Shown here: piece after piece, positions 42,686 to 52,071 of the stretch | How positions within the stretch are numbered: position 1 is the stretch's first letter | Layout: each line of letters starts with the position of its first letter | Assembly: GCA_945952225.1 (NCBI GenBank) | Contig: CAMFHP010000003.1 | Location: forward strand, 62,001-126,000 | DNA length: 64,000 bases | From: an uncultured Myxococcaceae bacterium | Lineage (GTDB): Bacteria > Myxococcota_A > Polyangia > Polyangiales > Ga0077539 | Direction: 5' to 3' | The notes under the pieces: model-generated | Database searches by the model: none | Told to the model about the DNA's origin: nothing | What the model saw: the letters and a program-made list of their open reading frames with translations, nothing else | Program-made: the position numbers and the translations under genes

Positions 42686-43627
42686 TCAGCGGCAGACGCG
42701 GTTCTTGCCGCCCTGCTTCGCGCGGTACAGCGCCTCGTCGGCGCGTTGAAACAGCGCCGCCGCATCGGGCGCATCGGCCGGAAACGAGGCAACCCCGATG
42801 GAGATGCCAGGCCGCAGCGCGACGCCCTCGTAGCTGTATCCGTGGGCGTTCACCGCAGCGCGGATCTCCTCCGCGATTTCTGTCGCCCCGTCGGTGTCGA
42901 CGTTGGGAAGCGCCGCGCAGAACTCATCGCCGCCGAAGCGCGAGCCGATGCCCCGCTCGCCCACCACACGCCCGATGAGCCGCCCCGTCTCGCCGATGGT
43001 GTACGCGCCGAAGAGGTGTCCGTGACGGTCGTTGATGGCCTTGATGCCGTCCATGTCCATCACGAGCAGGGCCACGGGGCGACCCGAGGCGCGTGCCGCA
43101 TCGACGTAGAGCGACAGCTCCGCATCGAAGCGCCTCCGCACGAAGAGCCCCGAGAGGTCGTCGACGTTGAGCAGCCGTTGCAGGTGCTCGTCGTAGGCCT
43201 CTTCGAGAGGGTCCATGAGTTCGAAGCGCAGCACCGTGCGCCCGAGCACGATCTTGTCGCCGTGGGCGAGCCGTCGATCGGTGCATCGCTCGCCGTTCAC
43301 GAGCGAGCCGTTGGTGCTCCCCAGGTCGACGAGGGCCCACGCGTCGCCGCGGTCTTCGATGCGCGCGTGGCGCCAGGAGATCCCCGCGTCGCTCAGCACG
43401 AGCTCGTTGGTGGGATCGCGGCCCAGCGTGGCGTTGCCCGCGAGGCGTTTTCGCGTGCCCACCTCGTTGCCCGACATCACCACCACCGCGGGGCGTCGCG
43501 CGTCCTTGAGCGCCGATTGAAACTCACTTCGCACGCGCGCGTCGTCGTCGAGCTGCAGCGTGCGGAGCGACTCGGGCGCTGCGCGCGCGGGCTTCTGCGT
43601 AGGGGCGTGCTTGGGGTCGTCTGCCAT
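42686..43627 (-). CDS. FHA-GGDEF diguanylate cyclase
   Basis: 313 residues. An FHA domain (about 55-140, TLGRDPTNELVLSDAGISWRH split by the loop, then STNGSLVNGE) binds phosphothreonine. A GGDEF domain follows with SRFGGDEFC intact, so c-di-GMP synthesis is possible. The product would be a ligand for the PilZ protein in this window. No RxxD inhibitory site is seen before GGDEF. The ATG at 43627 is chosen over a longer Arg-rich frame. Divergent from corA. Confidence 0.92.
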   Translation of the reverse strand: MADDPKHAPTQKPARAAPESLRTLQLDDDARVRSEFQSALKDARRPAVVVMSGNEVGTRKRLAGNATLGRDPTNELVLSDAGISWRHARIEDRGDAWALVDLGSTNGSLVNGERCTDRRLAHGDKIVLGRTVLRFELMDPLEEAYDEHLQRLLNVDDLSGLFVRRRFDAELSLYVDAARASGRPVALLVMDMDGIKAINDRHGHLFGAYTIGETGRLIGRVVGERGIGSRFGGDEFCAALPNVDTDGATEIAEEIRAAVNAHGYSYEGVALRPGISIGVASFPADAPDAAALFQRADEALYRAKQGGKNRVCR

Positions 43628-43713
43628 GGCGCCGCGGCGGAGACTATCACCCCGCTCGCGCCGCGGGACACGCGTTCCGTCGCGCATTGCGAGGGTGTTA
43701 CGGTCCGCGCTGC

Positions 43714-44688
43714 ATGGTGATGCGAGCGAAGATCCACACGCGGGGACCCGACGGGGTCTGCACCACGGCCGCCCTCGAAGAACTCCCGAAGCTCGTGGGC
43801 GAGAAGGTGCCGTTCTGGCTCGACCTGGAGGGCGACGACCCGACGCTGCGCGAGCTGCTCCACCGCGCGCTGGGGCTCCACTCGCTCGCGGTCGAGGACA
43901 TCTTTCAAGAGCGCATCATTCCGAAGGTCGAGGACTACGGCGACTACCTCTACGTCGTGGTGCACGGCATCGCGTGCGAGCACGACAACCCCGAAGACCT
44001 CCGCACCGTGGAGCTCGACCTGGTGATTGGCCCTACGTGGGTCGTGTCGCATCACAACGGCGACATGGCCGCCACCGAAGAGGTGCGTGACGAGTGCGCG
44101 CGCAACCCGCGGCTCTTCGAGAAGGGCCCGGGCTTCGTGGCCCACGCCATCATGGATCACGTCGTGGACTACTACCTCCCGGTCATCGACGCCTTCGACC
44201 GCTACATCGACGAGGTCGAGAGCGCCGTCGTCGAGAACCCGCAGCAGGAACTCCTCCAGCGCATCTTTCGCCTCAAGCGTTCGCTCCAGCGCTTGCGCCG
44301 CATCGCGATGCACCAGCGCGACGTGCTGCTGCGGCTCTCGCGCGGAGAGTTCGAACAGATCCCCGAGCGCGCGCTGCCCTTCTTCCGCGACATCCACGAC
44401 CACTTCGTGCGCGTCTCCGACCTCGCCGAGGGCTACCGCGAGCTGCTCTCGGGCGCGCTCGACGCGTACCTCTCCGTGGTCTCGAACCGCATGAACGAGG
44501 TGATGAAGACCCTCACCCTCGTCGCGACCCTCATGCTCCCGCTGACCTTCATCGCCGGGCTCTACGGCATGAACTTCGACCGCATGCCCGAGCTCCACTG
44601 GCGCTACGGCTATCCCTTCGCGCTGATCCTCATGCTGGGCGTGGCCGTCGCGATGATCGGGTGGTTCCGCCACAAGCGATGGCTCTGA
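43714..44688 (+). CDS. corA: CorA-family magnesium/cobalt transporter
   Basis: 324 residues. A large N-terminal cytoplasmic domain is followed by two C-terminal membrane helices with the pore motif YGMNF between them. CorA forms a pentameric channel for Mg2+. The ATG at 43714 is chosen because the frame upstream codes for atypical residues; a second ATG lies two codons on. No sign of a Mg-riboswitch in the short leader. Confidence 0.93.
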   Translation: MVMRAKIHTRGPDGVCTTAALEELPKLVGEKVPFWLDLEGDDPTLRELLHRALGLHSLAVEDIFQERIIPKVEDYGDYLYVVVHGIACEHDNPEDLRTVELDLVIGPTWVVSHHNGDMAATEEVRDECARNPRLFEKGPGFVAHAIMDHVVDYYLPVIDAFDRYIDEVESAVVENPQQELLQRIFRLKRSLQRLRRIAMHQRDVLLRLSRGEFEQIPERALPFFRDIHDHFVRVSDLAEGYRELLSGALDAYLSVVSNRMNEVMKTLTLVATLMLPLTFIAGLYGMNFDRMPELHWRYGYPFALILMLGVAVAMIGWFRHKRWL

Positions 44689-44701
44689 CCGCGGCCGTGC
44701 G

Positions 44702-45370
44702 ATGCTCCGCCTCATGACCGCACGCACCGCATGGATCGCCGGCGCCACGGGCCTCGTGGGCGCCGCGCTCGTCGACGCGCTCCTCGCCGACGACCTCTTC
44801 GCACAGGTCGTCACCCTCGGGCGCAGGCCCCTCGACCGCGCGCACCCGAAGCTCTCGCAGCACACCGTGGCGTTCTCCTCCCTCGACGCTTCGGGACTCC
44901 CTGCGCCCACCGACGCGTTCTGCGCCCTCGGCACCACCATCAAGCGCGCGGGCAGCCGCGAGGCCTTTCGCGCCGTCGACCACGATGCGGTGCTCGCCTT
45001 CGCCCGTGCGGCCCGCGCGCGCGGCGCGACGCGCTTCTATGTCGTCACGGCCCTCGGAGCCAACGCCCGCTCGTTGGTGTTCTACAACCGCGTGAAGGGT
45101 GAGGTCGAAGCCGCCCTCGCGACGCTGGGCTTCGAATCCCTCGCCATCGCGCAGCCCTCGCTGCTGCTGGGCGAACGCGCGGAGCATCGGGCTGGAGAGC
45201 GCATCGCCGTGGCCCTCTCGAAGGCCTTCGCGCCCGTGGTGAACCTCTTCGACGCGCGTCCCATCGAGGGGCGCACCGTGGCCCTCGCGCTGCGCACGTT
45301 CGCCCACGATCCGCCGCGCGGCGTGCGGGTGTATCCCTCCGCGGAACTCCACACGCTCGCCGCCCGCTGA
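44702..45370 (+). CDS. NAD(P)-dependent SDR-family protein
   Basis: 222 residues. The N-terminal Rossmann motif is AWIAGATGLVGAALVDALL. Later motifs FYNRVKGEVEAAL and LLLGER match the atypical SDR group that includes HTATIP2-like epimerase proteins. The active-site Tyr and Lys may be those in FYNRVKG. No substrate can be given. Fourteen bases after corA and possibly cotranscribed. ATG at 44714 is an alternative start. Confidence 0.8.
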   Translation: MLRLMTARTAWIAGATGLVGAALVDALLADDLFAQVVTLGRRPLDRAHPKLSQHTVAFSSLDASGLPAPTDAFCALGTTIKRAGSREAFRAVDHDAVLAFARAARARGATRFYVVTALGANARSLVFYNRVKGEVEAALATLGFESLAIAQPSLLLGERAEHRAGERIAVALSKAFAPVVNLFDARPIEGRTVALALRTFAHDPPRGVRVYPSAELHTLAAR

Positions 45371-45371
45371 C

Positions 45372-46880
45372 TCACGTTCGCCCGCGTCGCGAGGCCAGCG
45401 CGTGCAGCACCAGCGCGGCCGCGGCGTAGAGCCCGGCGCCCGTCCACAGCGCGCGCATCGTGTCGGCCGTGACGTCGTGCGGACGCACCGCCTGGAGCGC
45501 CGCGAGCAGCGCCCACGTGGGCGAGAGCGCGAGCGGCGCCGTCGGGTGCGCGAGCAGGTCGGGGTGCGTGCCGCCGCCGAGCTGTTGCAGCAGCGCCACG
45601 AGCCACAGGCCCACGCCCGTCACGAAGAGCGCCACCACACCGTGGAGCCGCGCCGCGCCGCTGGACTCGTCGTCGCGCGCGCCGCGCAGCGCCATGAGCC
45701 CGCTCAGTGCGCCGAGAAAGGCCGCCGTCCACGCGGTGAGCGCGCGCATCGCAGGCGAGCCCGCGGCGAAGAGCGCCGTCGAGAGCGCCACCGTCAGCGC
45801 GCCGTAGAGCCATGCGAAACGGAGTGACGGAATACGTCCCGCGGGGAGGAGCGCGCGCCAGGGCCCCGTGTGTTCGCGCGCCATGCGCCGCGTGGGCGTG
45901 CGCGCGGTGCCCGCGAAGTGAAAGAGCATCGCCGTGGCGAGGGTCACCGCCGCGCCGGTGAGGCTCCACGCGAGGCCGACGCGGTCGCTGGTGGAGGCCG
46001 GCGTCCAGCGTGCGGCGGCGAGGGCGAGCGCGAGCGTCGCGGGCGTGGCCGCGAGGGCCCAGCGCTTCACGGGGCGCGTGGCGTCCTGCGTGGCGTCGAG
46101 GAGCCCCGCGTGGGCCACCGCGTAGAAGAGCGTGCCGGGCGTGAGCGCGAGCCACAGGGGCGCGAGCACGAGCCACAGCAGGTAGCTCCGGTCGAGGGGC
46201 AGCGCGAAGTACGCGTCGGCGAAGAACAGCGGGCCGCGGATCGAGAGCGCGTGCGAGCGCGCGTACTGCTCGCCGACCGCCGTGAGCACCGACCCCCCGA
46301 TGAGCGTCGCGAGGGCCACGGGCGGCGCCGTCACGGTCACCGCCGCGCGTGTGGTCGACACCGATGCGCTCACGGCCACGCCGAAGGCCGCGCCCACCGC
46401 GCCGAACACCAGCGCGTAGACCGTCGCCACCGCGAGGTGTCCCGCGGTCACGCCGCCGAACACGGTCACCACCCCGAGCAGCGGCAGCGCCAGCACCGGA
46501 ATGAACGCCGTCGAGAGGAACACCGCCGCCAGCTTGCCCCGCGCCACGCGCCGCGGACCGAGCGCCGAGAGCGTGAGGGCGTCGAGCGTGCGGGCCTCGC
46601 GCTCCTGCACGATCGAGGTGGCCCCGAAGGTCGTGCCCACGAGCACCATGACGAAGAATGTCACGCCGAAGAACACCTGAAAGAGCGTCTTGCCGCCCTC
46701 CCAGGGCTCGCGTCCGTCGGCGATGGAGGCCGCGCTCAGCGCCACCACCGTGCCCACGAACACCAGCGAGACCACCACCGCGCGCACGTAGAGGGGCGTG
46801 CGGAGGGCGGCGAGGAGCTCCTTGCGCACGATTGGGTTCGCGTCGCGGAGCGCGTCGGAGATCCGTTGCAGCGCGCTCAC
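45372..46880 (-). CDS. ABC-2-type transporter permease
   Basis: 502 residues with about 12 membrane segments. The N-terminal half (NPIVRKELLAALRTPLYVRA, then a loop SIVQEREARTLDAL) is typical of ABC-2 export permeases. The GTG at 46880 overlaps the stop of the ATPase gene (GTGA). The last third is rich in membrane segments and less conserved-looking. Substrate unknown. Confidence 0.85.
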   Translation of the reverse strand: MSALQRISDALRDANPIVRKELLAALRTPLYVRAVVVSLVFVGTVVALSAASIADGREPWEGGKTLFQVFFGVTFFVMVLVGTTFGATSIVQEREARTLDALTLSALGPRRVARGKLAAVFLSTAFIPVLALPLLGVVTVFGGVTAGHLAVATVYALVFGAVGAAFGVAVSASVSTTRAAVTVTAPPVALATLIGGSVLTAVGEQYARSHALSIRGPLFFADAYFALPLDRSYLLWLVLAPLWLALTPGTLFYAVAHAGLLDATQDATRPVKRWALAATPATLALALAAARWTPASTSDRVGLAWSLTGAAVTLATAMLFHFAGTARTPTRRMAREHTGPWRALLPAGRIPSLRFAWLYGALTVALSTALFAAGSPAMRALTAWTAAFLGALSGLMALRGARDDESSGAARLHGVVALFVTGVGLWLVALLQQLGGGTHPDLLAHPTAPLALSPTWALLAALQAVRPHDVTADTMRALWTGAGLYAAAALVLHALASRRGRT

Positions 46881-47827
46881 GGCGCACCTCCCGTGGCGTG
46901 GAGAAAGAGCCGTTCGAGATCCCTCCGTTCGGGCTCGACGGCGATGAGCGCGAGGTCGGCCGCGGCGAGGGCTGCGACGAGCTCCGAGAGCCGCCACGCG
47001 TCGCCCTCCCAGCTCACTTCGAAGCGTCCGCCGCCGTGCGCGTCGAGCTCTGCGTCGTCGAGGCGCGCGGTGGACTTCACGAACGTGAATCGCGCCAGCG
47101 TCTCGGGCACCCGCGCGGGATCACGCAGCACCGTCACCCGCGCGCGCCGCCCCGGTCGCAGCGCCGATTGCACCGCGTCGATGGGCCCCGCGGTGACGAG
47201 CCTCCCCCGCTCCAGAATGCCGATGGAGCTGCACATGTCCGCGAGTTCCGTGAGGATGTGCGACGACAGCAGGATCGTCTTGCCCATGCGCCCGAGCGAC
47301 GCGAGGAGCTGCCGCAGCTCGATGCGCGCCCGCGGGTCGAGGTCGCTCGCGGGCTCGTCGAGCAGCAGCACCGAAGGGTCGTGGAGCAGCGTGCGCGCGA
47401 GCAACAGCCGTTGCCGTTGTCCCTTCGAGAGCGCCGACACCTCGCGGTCGAGGAGCGCGCCGATCTCCGTGAGCTCCACCGCGCGGTCGATGGCGCCGCG
47501 TCGTGCGTCGCGTGCGATGCCCATCGCGCTCGCGAAGAAGTCCAGGTACTCCGCCGCGGTGATGCGCTCGTAGATGCCCGCGGTGTCGGGCATGTAGCCC
47601 ACGATGCGTCGCACGCCCTCGGGGTCTTCGCGCACGTCGATGCCCCCGACGCGCGCCGTGCCCGCGGTGGGCGCGAGCAGCGTCGCGAGGATGCGGATCG
47701 TCGTGGTCTTGCCCGCGCCGTTGGGTCCGATGAAGCCGAACACCTCGCCCTTCGGCACCGTGAAGGTCACGCCGTCGAGCGCGGTGCGCGCGCCGAAGGT
47801 GTGCGTGAGCCCCTCGCACTCGATCAT
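46877..47827 (-). CDS. ABC transporter ATP-binding protein
   Basis: 316 residues. Walker A is GPNGAGKTTT, the signature is ALSKGQRQRL (an SxGQ variant), Walker B is VLLLDEPASDLD, and the H-loop is LLSSHIL. A C-terminal extension of about 90 residues follows. The ATG overlaps the stop of the upstream gene (ATGA) and its stop overlaps the permease start, so all three are translated in series. Confidence 0.95.
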   Translation of the reverse strand: MIECEGLTHTFGARTALDGVTFTVPKGEVFGFIGPNGAGKTTTIRILATLLAPTAGTARVGGIDVREDPEGVRRIVGYMPDTAGIYERITAAEYLDFFASAMGIARDARRGAIDRAVELTEIGALLDREVSALSKGQRQRLLLARTLLHDPSVLLLDEPASDLDPRARIELRQLLASLGRMGKTILLSSHILTELADMCSSIGILERGRLVTAGPIDAVQSALRPGRRARVTVLRDPARVPETLARFTFVKSTARLDDAELDAHGGGRFEVSWEGDAWRLSELVAALAAADLALIAVEPERRDLERLFLHATGGAP

Positions 47828-49731
47828 CGGTCCGTTCCTCCGTCGCCCTCGATCGCTGCGTCGCCGTCGCCCGCGTCGTCGGCCTTGAGCGCCGCGAGCG
47901 CCTGCTGGGCGGCCTCCTCGTCGGTGAGCGTGCGCGCGCTCGCCACCCGCTGCGCACGCGCGCCCGGTGACACCGCCACACGGAGCACCGCGCGCCCCTC
48001 CTGCACCTGAAAGCCCGCGGACTCGTAGCGCCGTCGCACCTCGTCGGGCAGCGTTACCCGCGCGAGGAGCTGCACGCCGCGGTCGTTCGCGCGTTGCATC
48101 TGCACCACCGACGTCACGAGCGGCCCTCCGTGGAGCACGGGCGTCGTCTCTGCGGCGTCGTCGGGTCGCGTAAAGGGCACGGTGCGCGAGGCGCCGGGCT
48201 CCAGCGTGTCGAGGCGCGCGATCACCGCGTTGTCTCGCAGCAGCGCGGCCTCTTCGATGCGCCACGGGCCGCGGTTCTCGATCACCGCCGCGTTGCCGAT
48301 CGCGCGCACCTGCACGCCGCCGACGGTCACCGCGCGCTCGCTGTACGTGTGGCCCGACTCCCAGCGCCCGATGCGCGCGCGGGTGAGCGAGAGCCGCGCG
48401 TCGCGCCATCGCAGCGAGGGACGCGTGTCGCCCGTGCCGTGGTAGAGCACCGCGCCGCCTTCGGGGGCCGCGAGCGCGAAGGTGCGCGCCTGGCCCGCGG
48501 TGAGCCCTGCGAAGACGCGCTCCACGGCCGTCGTCGCGCCCTCGCCGAGATCGTAGAAGACCAGCACGCGCGCCGTGTCGGGCATCGCACGCGCGAGCTG
48601 CACCGCGGTGGTCACCGCACCGAGCAACGCCAACGACGCGAGCGGGAGCCGCACGAAGAGGCGCAGCGGTGAAGGGCTCCGACGGTTGCGCGCGATGAGC
48701 ACTCCCGCGGCGATCACATACACCGCGAGCAGCGCGATCACCGGGAGCAGCACGCGGTGGATCGCGCGCGGTCCGTCGAAGCCGCGCCACGCCGCGAGGC
48801 CTTCACCCGCAGCGAAATCCCGCGCGAGGCGAAGGGAGCCGGGCGGGGCCGAGGCGTCGCTCCGTCGTCGCGCGTCGTTCGCGAAGTCGACGAGCGCGCG
48901 TTCGGCGTCGAGGTCCGGCGGCCAGTGGTTCGCCGCGAGATCGTGGAGCGTGAACGACGCGTGGCCGAGCCCGTGGCGCGCGGAAAATCCCCACGGCGTG
49001 GCGGTGATGCGCGGTCCGTCGACGGTGCCGTCGTGGGCCTCGACGGCGCCAAAATAGTCGGCGAACACAGGCGCGCGGAGCGTCTCGACCGAGGGCGTCG
49101 CCACGAGGAGCTCTCCGCCGCTCTCGACCCACTGGCGCAGCGTGCGTCGCGCCTCGGAGGGCGCCCGTTGGAGCGCGCGGGCGTCGAGGACCACCGCGTG
49201 GAGTCCGCCGTACATCCACGGCTGCGTGGGCCACAGGTAGCCGAGCGTCTGCGCGTCGCGGCCGAGCGTGAGGGCCACGACGTGGTGCGTGGCGCCGGGG
49301 CCTGGCGACGGGGTGTTGAGCGTCGAGACCTCGTGCGGATCGACGTCGACGGTGAGCACGTAGGCCGTCTCGGCGTCGACCGAGAGCGTGTTCGCGAGGT
49401 CGGAGATCGGCTGCTCATCGCGTCCGTCGAGCGTGATCGAGAGCTCGCCGTAGGGCCCGAGCGGATGGGGCACGAGACGCGTCGCACCGGGCGTTGCCGG
49501 GGTCGTGACGCGCGCGGTGTCGAGGGCCCACGGCGAGGGCGAGAACAGCGTGATGTCGGCGTCGCGCGGGCCCTCCGGGGCGAGCGTCACGGCCACGGAA
49601 ACGAAGCCGTCGGGACGCGCCTGGCCCTGAAACGCGGGCGATGCGCGGAGCGTCTGCGCGGCGGCAGGCGCGGCGAACAGCGCGGCGGAGAAGAGGGCGC
49701 TCACGGCAGACGCGACGGTGCGACGGATCAC
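47824..49731 (-). CDS. Secreted/membrane protein of ABC export unit
   Basis: 635 residues from GTG 49731 (GAGG upstream). A signal peptide ends in APAAAQ. The protein has a large periplasmic region and two membrane helices near the middle (LLPVIALLAVYVIAAGVLI and LASLALLGAVTTAVQLA). It is translationally coupled to the ATPase and permease. The three-gene set recalls the GldG-GldA-GldF arrangement (a membrane protein of the GldG/IFT52 type with an ABC exporter) but I cannot show homology. A function in export or envelope assembly is inference. Confidence 0.7.
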   Translation of the reverse strand: MIRRTVASAVSALFSAALFAAPAAAQTLRASPAFQGQARPDGFVSVAVTLAPEGPRDADITLFSPSPWALDTARVTTPATPGATRLVPHPLGPYGELSITLDGRDEQPISDLANTLSVDAETAYVLTVDVDPHEVSTLNTPSPGPGATHHVVALTLGRDAQTLGYLWPTQPWMYGGLHAVVLDARALQRAPSEARRTLRQWVESGGELLVATPSVETLRAPVFADYFGAVEAHDGTVDGPRITATPWGFSARHGLGHASFTLHDLAANHWPPDLDAERALVDFANDARRRSDASAPPGSLRLARDFAAGEGLAAWRGFDGPRAIHRVLLPVIALLAVYVIAAGVLIARNRRSPSPLRLFVRLPLASLALLGAVTTAVQLARAMPDTARVLVFYDLGEGATTAVERVFAGLTAGQARTFALAAPEGGAVLYHGTGDTRPSLRWRDARLSLTRARIGRWESGHTYSERAVTVGGVQVRAIGNAAVIENRGPWRIEEAALLRDNAVIARLDTLEPGASRTVPFTRPDDAAETTPVLHGGPLVTSVVQMQRANDRGVQLLARVTLPDEVRRRYESAGFQVQEGRAVLRVAVSPGARAQRVASARTLTDEEAAQQALAALKADDAGDGDAAIEGDGGTDR

Positions 49732-49916
49732 GCTTCGACCTCGGGACGCTCCGACGGCACCACGACCCACCTGCGAGGGCGCCGCCGTCGGGTGCGACGC
49801 GCTCGAATCTCCCGCTCCAGAAACGAACGGGCGCGACGCTATCACGGCCCCGCGGTGTGACAGCGCGCGCGTCGGTGAGCTGTTCGCCGCGCGGGGCGGA
49901 TGGTACGGAGCGACGG

Positions 49917-50750
49917 GTGATCCGCGTGCAGCGCATCGAGGGCGAAGGGGTGTCGTGCGTGTTCGCCCACGCCACGGTGCCCGCGCGCATGGCCCGCGAC
50001 GTCGAGACCGTGTGGTACTCCGAGGGCGCGCTCGCGGCGTCGAACGAGCGCGTGCTGCCGTGCGGGCTCATCGACGTGGTGGCCAACCTCGGCGACGCGA
50101 TGCGACTCGTCGAGGGAGTGGGGGACGCGCGCATCGTGGGCGGCTGCACCTCGGGGATGCTCCAGCGCCATGAGGTCATCGGGCATCCCGCGGTGCATCG
50201 CGCGGTGGGGATCCGGCTGCGTCCGCTGGGGGCGCGGCGGCTGTTGAACCTCCCGCTCGCGGGCTTCTCGGGCACGCTCACCTCGCTCGACGCGCTGCTC
50301 GGATCCGCGGGGAGCGCCCTCGCCGATCGTTGCGCCCACGCAAAGACGCCCGCGGCCGTGCTCGACGCCGCCCTCACATGGATCGACGCGCGCTTCGCCC
50401 TCGCCACCGCGCCCGACCCGGTGGCGCCGTGGGCCCTCGCGCGCTTCGATCGCCCCGATCCGCCGCGCACCATCGCCTCGCTCGTGGCCGCGAGCGGTCT
50501 CTCGGAACGTCGGTTTGTGCAGCGGTTTCAGCGCGAGCTCGGGGTGACGCCGCGGGTGTATGCGCGGCTCGTGCGGTTCCGTCGGGCGCTGCGCGGGCTG
50601 CGTCCCGGCGTGACGCTGGCGACCGTCGCCGTCGACGCGGGCTACTTCGACCACGCCCATATGGACCGCGAGTTTCGCGACCTCGGCGGCCTCACGCCGT
50701 CGGCGGTGTTGCGTGGGCGCTATGAGAGCGGGCTCACCGTGGCGGGGTGA
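49917..50750 (+). CDS. AraC-family transcriptional regulator
   Basis: 277 residues. The C-terminal double HTH is seen as IASLVAASGLSERRFVQRFQ and TVAVDAGYFDHAHMDREFRD. The N-terminal part matches a small ligand-binding beta domain with no recognisable ligand motif (DUF6597-like is possible). GTG at 49917 with GGAG upstream is chosen over an open frame reaching back to 49641. It is followed at 72 bases by a VOC gene that may be its target. Confidence 0.85.
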   Translation: MIRVQRIEGEGVSCVFAHATVPARMARDVETVWYSEGALAASNERVLPCGLIDVVANLGDAMRLVEGVGDARIVGGCTSGMLQRHEVIGHPAVHRAVGIRLRPLGARRLLNLPLAGFSGTLTSLDALLGSAGSALADRCAHAKTPAAVLDAALTWIDARFALATAPDPVAPWALARFDRPDPPRTIASLVAASGLSERRFVQRFQRELGVTPRVYARLVRFRRALRGLRPGVTLATVAVDAGYFDHAHMDREFRDLGGLTPSAVLRGRYESGLTVAG

Positions 50751-50821
50751 CGGTTTCGTCCAAGACCGCGCCCGCGGCGCCGTGGCACCTCTCGCGCGCA
50801 CCCCACAGGAGGTCTCCGTCG

Positions 50822-51223
50822 ATGTCTCACGTTCCCCCCGGATTCGCCGCCGTCACGCCCTACCTCAACGTCGAGGGCGTCGAGGATTTTCTCCGCTTCG
50901 TCGAGGCCGCCTTCGGCGCCACGGTCACCCACGTCACCCGCGACGAGCACGGCGCCGTGCGCCACGCGGAGTTCTCCCTCGAAGGTGTGACCGTCGAGTG
51001 TTCGGCACCGCGCGCGCCGTGGCCCGCGACGCGCGTGGGGCTCCATGTGTTCGTGCGCGACCCCGACGCGGCGCACGCGCGGGCCCTCGCCGCGGGCGCC
51101 ATCGAGACCTACCCCGTGAGCGATCATCCCTACGGAGAGCGCTCCGGCGGCGTGCGCGATCGCTGGGGCAACGACTGGTTCCTCGCGGCCGTCACCGACG
51201 TGACGAAGCGCACGAGCCCGTAG
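50822..51223 (+). CDS. VOC (glyoxalase/PhnB-like) superfamily protein
   Basis: 133 residues. The start MSHVPPGFAAVTPYLNVEG and the pattern GVRDRWGNDWFLA are typical of PhnB/bleomycin-resistance type VOC proteins. AGGAGG precedes the ATG. Members bind a metal or small ligand; activity here is unknown. Follows the AraC gene in the same direction and probably the same transcript. Confidence 0.85.
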   Translation: MSHVPPGFAAVTPYLNVEGVEDFLRFVEAAFGATVTHVTRDEHGAVRHAEFSLEGVTVECSAPRAPWPATRVGLHVFVRDPDAAHARALAAGAIETYPVSDHPYGERSGGVRDRWGNDWFLAAVTDVTKRTSP

Positions 51224-51226
51224 CCC

Positions 51227-52033
51227 TCAGCGCGCGGTGACCCTGCGCTCCACACGGTTGAACACACCGGGCACGGCCGTGCCGCGCGCGTCGACGAGCT
51301 CCAGCACGAGCGCGTGGGTGCCCGCGGTGAGGGGCGCGATGCGGTAGCGCGTGTCGACGGTGAGGGGCGCGAGCTCGACGCCATCGAGGGTGGCGCGCAC
51401 GTGCACGTCGCCCGTCGCGTTGCCCGCCGCGCACTGCACGTCGAGCGAGCCGTTGTTGCTGCGATCGGGGGCATCACAGGTGAGCAGCGGCGCGCGCGCA
51501 TCGACGCGCGAACCCTCGCCCACGTGGAACACCGTCGCGGTCATCGCGCCCGCGGTCGTCACGCGCTCGCCTGTCTCCCACGCCGCCCACGCGCGGAGCA
51601 CGTGCGTGCCCTGCGCGAGCCGTTCGAACACCACGGGCCGCGAGGGCGCATCCACACGCACGGGCGCGCGGTCGTCGAGCGCGAGTCGCACATGACGGCC
51701 TTCGGTGACGCTCCACGCGGTGAGCGCGAGTCGCACCTCGACACGGTCTTCGCGGAGCACGAGACCCGCGCGGGGGGCCGTGATGCGCACGCGCGGCGGC
51801 GTGTCGGGCGGCGCGTGTGCGTCGAGGGCCGTCACCTGCACCGGTCCCGCGCGCACGGGTGCGTTCGCGGTGGAGGGCGCGTCGGTCACGGTGGGCGCGT
51901 CGGACGATGCGGTGGTTCCGTCGGCGGGCACTTCCGAGGGCGCGACGGGCGCTTCGAGGGGAGCCGTCGGACGCGCGCCGCTGCACGCGACGAGGGCCGC
52001 GGTGACGAGCAGGACGCGCGGGCCGTGGATCAT
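51227..52033 (-). CDS. Hypothetical lipoprotein with beta-sandwich repeats
   Basis: 268 residues from ATG at 52033. The signal peptide ends in LVAC (Cys16), followed by a Thr/Ala/Pro linker. The mature domain looks like two or three Ig-like beta units (PRVRITAPRAGLVLREDRVEV, with similar segments later). A disulfide (Cys in LLTCDAP and DVQCAAG) is possible. Function unknown. Convergent with the VOC gene with 3 bases between stops. Confidence 0.7.
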   Translation of the reverse strand: MIHGPRVLLVTAALVACSGARPTAPLEAPVAPSEVPADGTTASSDAPTVTDAPSTANAPVRAGPVQVTALDAHAPPDTPPRVRITAPRAGLVLREDRVEVRLALTAWSVTEGRHVRLALDDRAPVRVDAPSRPVVFERLAQGTHVLRAWAAWETGERVTTAGAMTATVFHVGEGSRVDARAPLLTCDAPDRSNNGSLDVQCAAGNATGDVHVRATLDGVELAPLTVDTRYRIAPLTAGTHALVLELVDARGTAVPGVFNRVERRVTAR

Positions 52034-52071
52034 CGGAAACACCTTCTGCGAAGGGCGAAACGCGCGGAGGG

